Position numbers and translations under genes: made by a program
In this document: positions 42,955 through 50,829 of the stretch, in pieces
Layout: each line of letters starts with the position of its first letter
Position numbering within the stretch: the stretch's first letter is position 1
Source of the DNA: Prosthecobacter sp.
Lineage (GTDB): Bacteria > Verrucomicrobiota > Verrucomicrobiia > Verrucomicrobiales > Verrucomicrobiaceae
Assembly: GCF_014879935.1 (NCBI RefSeq)
Contig: NZ_JACSRD010000183.1
Location: 1 to 51,803 of the forward strand
Direction of reading: 5' to 3'
DNA length: 51,803 bases
The notes under the pieces: model-generated
What the model was told of the DNA's origin: nothing
Databases searched by the model: none
Seen by the model: the letters and a program-made list of their open reading frames with translations, nothing else

Positions 42955-43944
42955 TCACGGCTTCCAGTCTTCTGGCAGGTTCAGCGACCACACCTCGCTC
43001 GAAAGCGGCCGCGCATGGCCTCCCGCGATCCACAGTTTGTCCTGAAAGACGAACACCGAGTGCTCGTGCCTCGCTTTCCAGCAGTTCTTCGTCTCAAGGC
43101 GTTGCCAGTTCTTCCCATCGGCGCTGTGCCACACATCACCAAAGTTGTCCTTCTCCTTCGACCAGCCGCCCTGGACCCAGATTCGCCCGCGATACACCGC
43201 AGCGCTGAACCACAAACGCGGTTCCCATGGCGCGGCCTGTGTCTCGCAGGTCCAGGTCACGCCATCGCTCGATGACCACACGTCATTCTTCGCGTGATAG
43301 GCCGGCGTATAGTTCCCGCCGCCGAAAACATAGATCTTCTCGTTCAAAACGACCGCCTGGTGATACGCGCGCGGCGACCACGCGGCGCTCGCGGTCTCCT
43401 GTTTCCACGTTTTGCCATCCGCAGACGACCACACGTCGTTTTTGAGGCTCGAGTCATCTCCGAAGTAGTAATTCTCCGTGCCGCCGAGCAGCCACATGCG
43501 CCCCCGATGCTCCACCAGCCCAGCGGCGAGGCGCGGCGTCCATCCCGCGTTCGCGGTGACCTGTTCCCACGTCACGCCATCGCCCGAAGACCACACTTGA
43601 TGGCTCGCAGAGTGCCCGGGCAGCCTGCCTTTGTGCCAGCCGCCCATGATCCACATCTTGTCGGCAAAGGTGAGGTTCATTGGCAGATCACTGTGCAGCC
43701 ATGGGGCGCTCTTCTCGACCTGCTTCCACTCTTTGCCATCAGCCGACGCCCACACGTCACGCGGTGGCTCGGCATAGGACTGAAACCAGCCGCCGCCGAT
43801 CCAGAGTTGGTCACGAAATACCCACTCAGCCTGCGAGTCCCGCGCCTGCCAGGGAGCCACGGCATCAAGCACCCAGTCGGGAGCCTTGTCCTGGGCCCGA
43901 CACGTGAATGCAATCGCCAGGAGGCATGCGACAAGACGCTTCAT
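42955..43944 (-). CDS. Secreted Kelch/galactose-oxidase-type propeller protein
   Basis: A 329-residue protein with a signal peptide (1-17, FTCRA). Six repeats of the form DVWSSADGKTWKQETASAAWSPRAYHQAVVLNEKIYVFGG are visible, each with D-V-W-S-S-x-D-G-x-x-W and a closing W/Y-V-x-G-G. This is a complete Kelch-like propeller without a catalytic copper site. It is 3 bases after the DUF1501 stop on the same strand, so it is probably in that operon. Confidence 0.88.
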   Translation of the reverse strand: MKRLVACLLAIAFTCRAQDKAPDWVLDAVAPWQARDSQAEWVFRDQLWIGGGWFQSYAEPPRDVWASADGKEWKQVEKSAPWLHSDLPMNLTFADKMWIMGGWHKGRLPGHSASHQVWSSGDGVTWEQVTANAGWTPRLAAGLVEHRGRMWLLGGTENYYFGDDSSLKNDVWSSADGKTWKQETASAAWSPRAYHQAVVLNEKIYVFGGGNYTPAYHAKNDVWSSSDGVTWTCETQAAPWEPRLWFSAAVYRGRIWVQGGWSKEKDNFGDVWHSADGKNWQRLETKNCWKARHEHSVFVFQDKLWIAGGHARPLSSEVWSLNLPEDWKP

Positions 43945-43947
43945 GGA

Positions 43948-45402
43948 TCAAAACAGTTCGCGGATCGCCTTTCCGCCGTCGGACAACGGCACTGCAACGC
44001 CGTTGGGTCGTTCGAGACGCTGGGTGTCGGGGAAGCCTAGTTTGCGGTAGATCGTCTCGGCATAATCATACGGCGTGTAGAGTGCGTCCGTCACATCGCC
44101 ACCTTCGCGATCCGTGGCACCGATGACCGCCCCGCCGGGGCAGCCGGCTCCTGCGAACGCAATCGACATCGCACGCGCCCAATGATCGCGTCCACCGTTT
44201 TTGTTCATGCGCGGAGTGCGGCCCATTTCAGTGACGAAGCAGACGAGCGTCTGCTCCAGCAGGCCGCGTTGATGCATGTCCTCGATGAGCGCGCTGAATG
44301 AACGATCCAGGCTTGGCATCATCACGGGATGCGGCAGCCCATAGCGTTCTTGATTGCTGTTCCCCTGCGGTCCGCCGCATGGGCCGTTGTTGTAGATGCC
44401 TTCGTGGTGGTCCCAGTTCAGGAACACTCCGCCGGGCTGGCCGTAGCCGGGACGCTTCACATGCTCCGGCGGCTGGATGCAGGTCACGGTGACAAAACGC
44501 ACGCCGGACTCAATCAAACGACGTCCGAGCAGGTAGCAGTTGCCCCGGTGATCGCGGCCGTAGCGGTCGCGTGTCGCATTGGACTCGCGTGAGAGGTCAA
44601 ACGCCTGCTTCGCCTCCTCGCTGGTGAGCAGATCGAGCGCGTGCTGCGTGTTTCCCTTCATCACCTGCCCCGCCGTCGATTCCGCCACCGCCCCGACATC
44701 GAGTGACTCGAGCAAACGATGCCGCTCCAGCAGGCGCTCTCGTTGCAGGCCCTTCTGCAGTTCCAGCGAGCGCACTTTCCACTGTGGATCGCTGAGGTCT
44801 TCGCCCAGGCTTTTGGTGCCCAGCTTCCACGGAGCGCGGCTGGCGGGCAGGAATCCGGTGCTGGTGATCGCGTTTGGCATGTTGATACCGGGGCAAAAAA
44901 TGTACCCCGGCATTTCAGGCCGCTCCGTGCCCATGAGTTCCGTCACCACGCAGCCGATGTCGGGAAAGTCGAAGGCGTTCGTATTGCGCCAGCCTTTGAA
45001 GAACTCCTGGCAGCACTCCTTGTGTCCCGCCGTCGGTGCGGAGGTCATGCTGCGCACCACTGCGAGCCGATGCGCCTGCTTCGCCGTCAGCGGCATCAGT
45101 TCCGAGAAATGCGTTCCCGGCACGCTCGTCGGGATCGGCTTGAAAGGCGACCGGTGATCCAGCAGAGCATCCGGCTTCGGATCAAACGAGTCCATCTGGC
45201 TGATGCCGCCCTCCTCATAAATCACCAGCACGCGTTTCGCCTGTCCTGCCATCGCGGCCTTCGACGAACTGCTGGCCCGTGCCTGCATCGCCAGCCATTC
45301 AGGAGCGCTGAAGCCAAGCACGCCCGCCGACAACGACTTCAGCAACCGCCGCCGTTCGGGGCTGGCAGCCCTCGTTTCACGCTGTTTGAGCCACAGATTC
45401 AT
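43948..45402 (-). CDS. DUF1501 protein, copy 2
   Basis: A 484-residue protein from the ATG at 45402 (MNLWLKQRETRAASPERRRLLKSL). A Tat-like RRRLLKSLSAGVLGFSAPEWLA leader suggests export in folded form. Core: RVLVIYEEGGISQMDSFDPKP, ELMPLTAKQAHRLAVVRSM, ESGVRFVTVTCI, LVCFVTEMGRTPRMNKNGGRDHWARAMS; these are DUF1501 (alkaline-phosphatase-like superfamily) marks. In Planctomycetes and Verrucomicrobia the family is always near DUF1549/DUF1553 genes. The role is thought to be breakdown of complex polymers, but is not proven. Confidence 0.9.
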   Translation of the reverse strand: MNLWLKQRETRAASPERRRLLKSLSAGVLGFSAPEWLAMQARASSSSKAAMAGQAKRVLVIYEEGGISQMDSFDPKPDALLDHRSPFKPIPTSVPGTHFSELMPLTAKQAHRLAVVRSMTSAPTAGHKECCQEFFKGWRNTNAFDFPDIGCVVTELMGTERPEMPGYIFCPGINMPNAITSTGFLPASRAPWKLGTKSLGEDLSDPQWKVRSLELQKGLQRERLLERHRLLESLDVGAVAESTAGQVMKGNTQHALDLLTSEEAKQAFDLSRESNATRDRYGRDHRGNCYLLGRRLIESGVRFVTVTCIQPPEHVKRPGYGQPGGVFLNWDHHEGIYNNGPCGGPQGNSNQERYGLPHPVMMPSLDRSFSALIEDMHQRGLLEQTLVCFVTEMGRTPRMNKNGGRDHWARAMSIAFAGAGCPGGAVIGATDREGGDVTDALYTPYDYAETIYRKLGFPDTQRLERPNGVAVPLSDGGKAIRELF

Positions 45403-45454
45403 CGGCGAGGAGTTACACCGTGAGAAGGCCGCTTGTTTCAAGATGAGGCAGTTC

Positions 45455-46870
45455 TCACGCCAGCGCTTTCGTCACCACGCGCCGTTCCTCGACGCCGGTG
45501 AGCCGCTGATCGAGGCCCTGATGATGAAAACTCAGTCGCGTGTGATCCACGCCCATGAGATGCAGGATCGTCGCGTGCAGATCGCTCACATGCACGCGAT
45601 CCACGACCGCTTTGAAACCGAGTTCGTCTGTCGCGCCGATGGCCTGGCCGCCTTTCACACCCGCGCCGGCCATCCACATCGAAAAGCCATGCCAGTCGTG
45701 ATCGCGGCCCGGCTTGCCCACGCCCTCACTGGTAGGCGTGCGGCCGAATTCACCGCCCCACACGAGCAGCGTCTCGTCCCACAGGCCGGTGCGCTTCAGA
45801 TCGGCAATCAGCGCCGCGATGGGCTGGTCCGTCTCGCCCGCGTGCAGCGTGTGGTTCTTGATGCAGTCGTTGTGGCCGTCCCATGTGTCCTCGATGTGCC
45901 CGCCGCCGGAGTAGAGCTGGATGTAGCGCACGCCATTCTCGATGAGCCGACGCGTGATGAGGCACTTGCGGCCAAAGTCGGCCGTGAGCGGATGATTCAG
46001 GCCATACATCTCGCGCGTGGCGGCGGATTCGCGGTCGAGATCGACCACGACCATCGCCTCCGTCTGCATGCGATAGGCGAGTTCATACGATTCGATGCGC
46101 GCATTGAGTTCCGACTGCTCGGGATGCCGCGCGAGATGCTCTTCATTCAATGCTTTGAGCAAATCCAGGCTTCGCCGCTGCGTGCGGTCGCTCGTGCCCG
46201 GCGGCGTGGCGAGATCAAGCAAGGGCGAGCCACCGCTGCGAAACAACGTGCCCTGAAACGCCGCCGGCATGTAGCCCGCCGACCAGTTCGACGCGCTGCC
46301 GATCGGGCCGCCACGCGGATCGGTCATCACGACATAGCCAGGCAGGTTTTGATTCGTCGATCCCAGCCCGTAGCTCAACCACGAGCCGAGGCTCGGCTTG
46401 CCGATGAAGATGCTGCCGGTGTTCATCTGCAAACAACCCGACGCATGCGCCGCCGTGTCCGCATGCATCGAGCGGATCACGCACAAGTCGTCCGCATGCA
46501 TCGCCGTGCGCGGAAACAGGCTGCTGATCGGCAAGCCACACTGCCCATGCTGCGTGAACTCAAACGGCGACGCCATCAGATGCCCCACCGCCCGCCCGTT
46601 CGATCCGACCTTTGCATCGCCCGTGTAGGGCTTGCCGTGAAACTTCTTCAGCATCGACTTCGGATCAAACGTGTCCACCTGTGACGGCCCGCCGTTCATG
46701 AACAAGAACACACAATGCTTCGCCTTCGCCGGAAAATGCCCCCACCTCTCCGTCAACGGCCCCGCCATCAAATCCGCCAACGCCAGACCGGCGAAGCCAC
46801 CGGTGGCCCTCAGGAGAAACTCCCGGCGCTCGAGGCCGCACGGCGTTGGATTGGGAATGAAGCGGCTCAT
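45455..46870 (-). CDS. DUF1501 protein, copy 1
   Basis: A 471-residue protein from the ATG at 46870 (MSRFIPNPTPCGLERREFLL). It has a twin-arginine type leader (RREFLLRATGGFAGLALADL), then KHCVFLFMNGGPSQVDTFDPKSMLKKFHGKP, the textbook DUF1501 start. Later GVRYIQLYSGGG, LVWGGEFGRTPTSE, GRDHDWHGFSMWMAGAGVKGG match. It pairs normally with the PSD1 protein, but here the TIR gene lies between them. Confidence 0.93.
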   Translation of the reverse strand: MSRFIPNPTPCGLERREFLLRATGGFAGLALADLMAGPLTERWGHFPAKAKHCVFLFMNGGPSQVDTFDPKSMLKKFHGKPYTGDAKVGSNGRAVGHLMASPFEFTQHGQCGLPISSLFPRTAMHADDLCVIRSMHADTAAHASGCLQMNTGSIFIGKPSLGSWLSYGLGSTNQNLPGYVVMTDPRGGPIGSASNWSAGYMPAAFQGTLFRSGGSPLLDLATPPGTSDRTQRRSLDLLKALNEEHLARHPEQSELNARIESYELAYRMQTEAMVVVDLDRESAATREMYGLNHPLTADFGRKCLITRRLIENGVRYIQLYSGGGHIEDTWDGHNDCIKNHTLHAGETDQPIAALIADLKRTGLWDETLLVWGGEFGRTPTSEGVGKPGRDHDWHGFSMWMAGAGVKGGQAIGATDELGFKAVVDRVHVSDLHATILHLMGVDHTRLSFHHQGLDQRLTGVEERRVVTKALA

Positions 46871-46886
46871 GGACATAGATGACCGG

Positions 46887-47825
46887 TTAACCATATGTGG
46901 GCTGCTCTTCACTCTGAACCTGAATTTCATGAGACAGCGTGTCGATGAAGTGTCCGGCTAGTTCATCGGTTCCATATCTGCGACTATCGTCTTCCGAAAC
47001 CCAGATGACGTGTTTTGCGAAATCAAATGCAGGCTTGAAATCGAGAGTGCTGATCACGCCCCCTTGCTCATTGAAATGAGGCCGTGAGCTCAACACAACA
47101 CGCATCCTCAAAACAGCTTCGTCGGCGTAGTTGCCTCCAAGGCCAATAAGCCTGACATCGGAAGTCAGGCGGTATGGGGCGCTGACGTCCATGCCGAATG
47201 GCCCAAGCAGCCGACATTGAAACTTAACCACTTCAGACTGCTCGGAGATCTCGTTCAAAGTCTTCTGAAGCACTTGGAACAACCGCTGCAACGCATCCTT
47301 GATCAGGTTAACGCCCTCTTCGTTGTGTAATAGAGTGAATGAGGTTTTCTTCTCCTTTAAAGATTGATCCAGCAGTTTGAATTTCTGGGCAGCGGTTCCA
47401 ACGATCGTTAATTGCCTTTTCCGTTCGGACACATCAACAGCCAATCGGATTTCCTCGACGACTCTCGCGAGGCCTTCGTCTGCCGATACAGAAAGCCGTC
47501 CTCCGAGAATGGGAGAATACCCAGCTACATCTTCCGGGCTGAGTCCCTTCCGAACTGGTAGTATCACTTTCCTTGATGTTCCTTCGAGCGCGAACAGCCC
47601 ATCCAATTCGGCTTTGGGCCACTTCTTCGAAAAGAAAGCTTGGCTAAGCACGACAACTCCGAAATCGCAAGATCTCAAGCCTTCGTCGATCTTTTGAAGG
47701 AGGCTGTCGCCGAGTGAAAGCTGATATGGCGCATACCAAACATCGAAAACTTTACCCAATTCGTTCGCCAGGGGCTCCACGAAGTCTTTTTGATCCTCTG
47801 AGGCATGTGAGATGAATAGCAGCAT
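46887..47825 (-). CDS. TIR-domain protein with unknown C-terminal domain
   Basis: A 312-residue protein. Residues 1-120 are a TIR domain: MLLFISHASEDQKDFVEPLANEL, DVWYAPYQLSLGDSLLQKIDEGLRSCDFGVVVLS and FFSKKWPKAELDGLFAL with the presumed catalytic E73. Residues 130-312 match nothing I recognise and include a coiled region and VRLIGLGGNYADEAVLRM. Bacterial TIR proteins often cleave NAD in phage defence. The gene is AT-richer than its neighbours and lies 23 bases after the PSD1 stop and 16 bases before the DUF1501 start in the same orientation, so it splits a typical gene pair. Confidence 0.88.
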   Translation of the reverse strand: MLLFISHASEDQKDFVEPLANELGKVFDVWYAPYQLSLGDSLLQKIDEGLRSCDFGVVVLSQAFFSKKWPKAELDGLFALEGTSRKVILPVRKGLSPEDVAGYSPILGGRLSVSADEGLARVVEEIRLAVDVSERKRQLTIVGTAAQKFKLLDQSLKEKKTSFTLLHNEEGVNLIKDALQRLFQVLQKTLNEISEQSEVVKFQCRLLGPFGMDVSAPYRLTSDVRLIGLGGNYADEAVLRMRVVLSSRPHFNEQGGVISTLDFKPAFDFAKHVIWVSEDDSRRYGTDELAGHFIDTLSHEIQVQSEEQPTYG

Positions 47826-47848
47826 GGTCGCAAATTAATCGTAGGAGG

Positions 47849-49915
47849 TCACTCAGGATAAACAAACTCGTTCAAATTGAGAATCACGCGGCAGAGCTGT
47901 TCGAGTGACTCGTTTTGCAAAAACGTCCGCATCTTCGTCATCTCATCGTTTGATGGCTCCCGACATAGCGCAAGTCGCCACGCGAGGGTGATCTGTTTCG
48001 TGGCATCGTCGCCCGCTTCGCGTTTCAGACGGGCGGCGAAGTGCTTGGCCTGTTCGTTTACGAAGTCGCCATTGAAGAGCGTGAGGGCTTGTGGAGCGAC
48101 GGTGGTGACCTGGCGTTGGGGGCAACTGCTCACGGTGTCGGCGAGGTCGAGCGTTTCGAGCATCGGCACGACGAGGCCGCGCTTGATGAAGGTGTAGATG
48201 CTGCGGCGCGAGGCCTCGCGCGCGTCGGAGGCCTTCCAGATCTTGTCTTTGTCGGTGTTTGCCTCCAGCGCAGCAGCAGGAATGGAGGGACGCATCGCCG
48301 GGCCAAAGCGCTTCGGATTGAGCTGGCCGCTGACGGCGAGGATCGAGTCGCGGATCGCCTCGGCCTCCAGACGTCGGTAGCGGTAGAGAGAAGGGCTAAG
48401 AGCGTAGGGCAAAGAGTCCGAAGCGCTCCTTGATGACGCGACAGCGGGATTGGACTCTCCGCCCTTTGCCCTTTGCCCTACGCTGCTGCTCTGCCACGCC
48501 CGGCTGGTCAGAATGAGGCGGTGCAGTTTCTTTAATGACCACTTCGCGTCATGCACGAACCAATGCGCCAGCCAGTCGAGCAGCTCAGGATGCGAGGGTG
48601 CCGCGCCCATGAGGCCGAAGTCGTTCGCGGTGCTCACGAGGCCCTGGCCGAAGTGCTGCTGCCACACGCGATTGACGATCACGCGTGCGGTGAGCGGGTT
48701 TTTCTCGCTCGCTATCCACTGCGCGAGGCCGAGGCGAGATTTCTGCGCGAGTCTTTCATTCAAGATGGACGGCGAGGCAGGCTCGACACGATCTCCCAAC
48801 CGCGAGGGCGAGCCACGCAGCAGCACGTGCGTGAGCGGCGGGGTGCCTTCGACCTGTTTCCAGGTGTAAACCTCCGTGTCGTCGATCTTCACCGTCAGTT
48901 CCGTGCGTCCTTGGCGCGGGCGTTCGAGCGGATTGAAGACGGCGACGAGGCTGTAGTAGTCGCGCTGGCTCAGCGGCTCGAATTTGTGATCGTGGCAGCG
49001 TGCGCAGCCGATGGTGAGGCCGAGAAAGGCCTGCCCGGTCGTGCTCACGATGTCATCGAGCTGGTCGTAGCGATCCGTGGGCGGGTCCGCCGGCTCATCG
49101 TCCCAGTGCCCGAGCCGCAGAAAGCCGGTGGCGATGTGGGACTCCAGTGATTTGTCCGGCAACTCATCTCCGGCGATCTGCTCTATGACGAACCGATCAA
49201 AAGGTTTGTCCTTGTTGAGCGCTTCGATGACGTAGTCGCGGTAGCGCCACACGAACGGCTTCTCCGCATCGCGCTCGTAGCCGTTGGTGTCGGCATAGCG
49301 CACAACATCAAGCCAGTGCCGCGCCCAGCGCTCGCCGTATTCGGAGCGGGTGAGGATGTCGTCGATCACACGAACGAAAGCAGCGTCTGACGAGAAACGC
49401 GCCTGCTCTTCCAGAGCCGGTGGCAACCCGATGAGATCGAGAAACACACGTCGTAACAACGCATTCGGCGCCGCATGAGGTGCGGCCGCCTTTTCACCAA
49501 AGACAAACGCATCAATCGGATGCGCATGCGCTGACTTCGGCAGCTCAGGACGCTTCACCGGCCGAAACGCCCAGTGCTCGGATGGCTTCTTTGGAATGAC
49601 TTCATCGCTCGGATAGGGCGCACCGGCCGCAATCCACTGCTGCAATGCGCCTATCTGCAACGGCGTGAGCCGCGCGCCTTCCGGTGGCATGCGCTCGGCT
49701 TCGTCGTGCGAGTTCACACGCTTCAGCAGCTCCTGATGCACGTCCTTCGAGATCAATGCGCCCGCATCGAGCCGAAGATCGCCTTTTTGCTTCACGGTGC
49801 CGTGGCAGGACACGCAGCGCTCTTTCAGCAGCGGCTTGATGTCCCTGGCGTAATCGACCGCCGCCAGCGGCGCTGGCGCGATGAACATGACAAAGAGATG
49901 TGCGACGCGATTCAT
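47849..49915 (-). CDS. PSD1-type protein: cytochrome c-like, DUF1549 and DUF1553 domains
   Basis: A 688-residue secreted protein from the ATG at 49915, where the start overlaps the aminotransferase stop as ATGA; signal peptide MNRVAHLFVMFIAPAPLAA. The PSCyt1 domain has the haem motif CVSCH (DIKPLLKERCVSCHG). DUF1549 follows with RRVFLDLIGLPP, EYGERWARHWLDVVRYADTNGYE and a second GCARCHDHKFEPLSQRDYY. DUF1553 has LTARVIVNRVWQQHFGQGLV and LDWLAHWFV. A palindromic insert lies in frame at 48390-48490. The family is probably part of a sugar-polymer or redox system typical of the phylum. Confidence 0.92.
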   Translation of the reverse strand: MNRVAHLFVMFIAPAPLAAVDYARDIKPLLKERCVSCHGTVKQKGDLRLDAGALISKDVHQELLKRVNSHDEAERMPPEGARLTPLQIGALQQWIAAGAPYPSDEVIPKKPSEHWAFRPVKRPELPKSAHAHPIDAFVFGEKAAAPHAAPNALLRRVFLDLIGLPPALEEQARFSSDAAFVRVIDDILTRSEYGERWARHWLDVVRYADTNGYERDAEKPFVWRYRDYVIEALNKDKPFDRFVIEQIAGDELPDKSLESHIATGFLRLGHWDDEPADPPTDRYDQLDDIVSTTGQAFLGLTIGCARCHDHKFEPLSQRDYYSLVAVFNPLERPRQGRTELTVKIDDTEVYTWKQVEGTPPLTHVLLRGSPSRLGDRVEPASPSILNERLAQKSRLGLAQWIASEKNPLTARVIVNRVWQQHFGQGLVSTANDFGLMGAAPSHPELLDWLAHWFVHDAKWSLKKLHRLILTSRAWQSSSVGQRAKGGESNPAVASSRSASDSLPYALSPSLYRYRRLEAEAIRDSILAVSGQLNPKRFGPAMRPSIPAAALEANTDKDKIWKASDAREASRRSIYTFIKRGLVVPMLETLDLADTVSSCPQRQVTTVAPQALTLFNGDFVNEQAKHFAARLKREAGDDATKQITLAWRLALCREPSNDEMTKMRTFLQNESLEQLCRVILNLNEFVYPE
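48390..48490. repeat. Palindromic insert inside the PSD1 coding sequence
   Basis: The arm AGCGTAGGGCAAAGAGTCC (48401-48419) is mirrored by GGACTCT...TTTGCCCTACGCT (48452-48483), with an extra CCGCCCTTTGCCC between the halves of the right arm. Plain-strand words GCCCTTTGCCC and TTTGCCC are tandem. In the protein it gives a serine/alanine-rich stretch (VGQRAKGGESNPAVASSRSA) between conserved DUF1553 blocks, so it is an insertion kept in frame. Confidence 0.75.
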
Positions 49916-50829
49916 GCAGATCCCAGAATCTGGGCCCCAATGTCCAAATCGACGTGGTCGCTCCACGCGGCGAGCATTTTCGTGAACCACGGCCCCGTTT
50001 TGCCATCGGCGATGGGCGTGGTGTTGATCCGCGTCACTGGTGCCATGCAGTAAGGCGTGGTCGTGAGCCAGGCTTCGTCGGCATTCACCACGTCGTAGGG
50101 CTGAAAATCGCGCTCGATGAACTCCATGCCGATCTTCGGCGCGAGTTCGCGCACGGTTTGCAGGCTCACGCCGCCGAGAATGTTCCGTGGTGAGGGCGAG
50201 ATGATCGTTTTGCCCTTCACGATGACGAAATTCGAGCCTGCGCATTCGGTGACGTTGCCATCAAGGTCGAGCAGCAGCGTGATCGCACGCGGATCGACGG
50301 CCTGTGACTGCTTGTCGGCCAGCCACCAGTGCAGACGGCTGCGATTCTTCATCTTCGGCTCAATGCACTGCGGTGGAATGTGCCGGATCGACGGCGTGAC
50401 GACATGCGCGCCTTCGGTGAACAGATGCCGCCACATCTCGAAGCGCAGCGGGAAGCTGTGGATGCAAATCGTGGGCTTCAGCGGCCCAGCCGAGCCTGCG
50501 CTGCCTGCATAGAGCGCATTTTCGCCCGGCGTGACGAAATGCACGATGCCGAGGTCCTCATCCGGGCCGAGCAATTTGCAGTTCGCCTCCGCGAGGTCGT
50601 TTGTCCGCGCCAGCATCTCCTCCGGCGTGAGCGGAATCATGATGCCAGAAAACTTCAGCGAGCGATACAACCTCGCCACATGCTCCTCTGCGCGAAACGG
50701 CCGATGCCGAAACGTGCGCGTCATCTCCGTCAGCGTTGCGCCGAGCACGATGCCGAGATCGTAGATGTTCAGCTTCGCCTGCGAGGCAGGCAGAAAGCGG
50801 TCATTCAGATAGACGATGGGTTCGCTCAT
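49912..50829 (-). CDS. Class IV PLP-dependent aminotransferase
   Basis: A 305-residue enzyme from the ATG at 50829 (MSEPIVYLNDRFLPAS); the ATG overlaps the upstream gene stop. It belongs to the BCAT/D-amino-acid aminotransferase/ADC lyase group: YDLGIVLGATLTEMTRTF, LYRSLKFSGI, the lysine-bearing EPKMKNRSRLHWWLADKQ (PLP lysine K159 or K161) and GNVTECAGSNFVIV, VSLQTVRELA. The substrate is open. The operon with a sialidase-like protein and a PSD1 gene suggests a role in catabolism of an amino sugar or amino acid. Confidence 0.88.
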   Translation of the reverse strand: MSEPIVYLNDRFLPASQAKLNIYDLGIVLGATLTEMTRTFRHRPFRAEEHVARLYRSLKFSGIMIPLTPEEMLARTNDLAEANCKLLGPDEDLGIVHFVTPGENALYAGSAGSAGPLKPTICIHSFPLRFEMWRHLFTEGAHVVTPSIRHIPPQCIEPKMKNRSRLHWWLADKQSQAVDPRAITLLLDLDGNVTECAGSNFVIVKGKTIISPSPRNILGGVSLQTVRELAPKIGMEFIERDFQPYDVVNADEAWLTTTPYCMAPVTRINTTPIADGKTGPWFTKMLAAWSDHVDLDIGAQILGSA

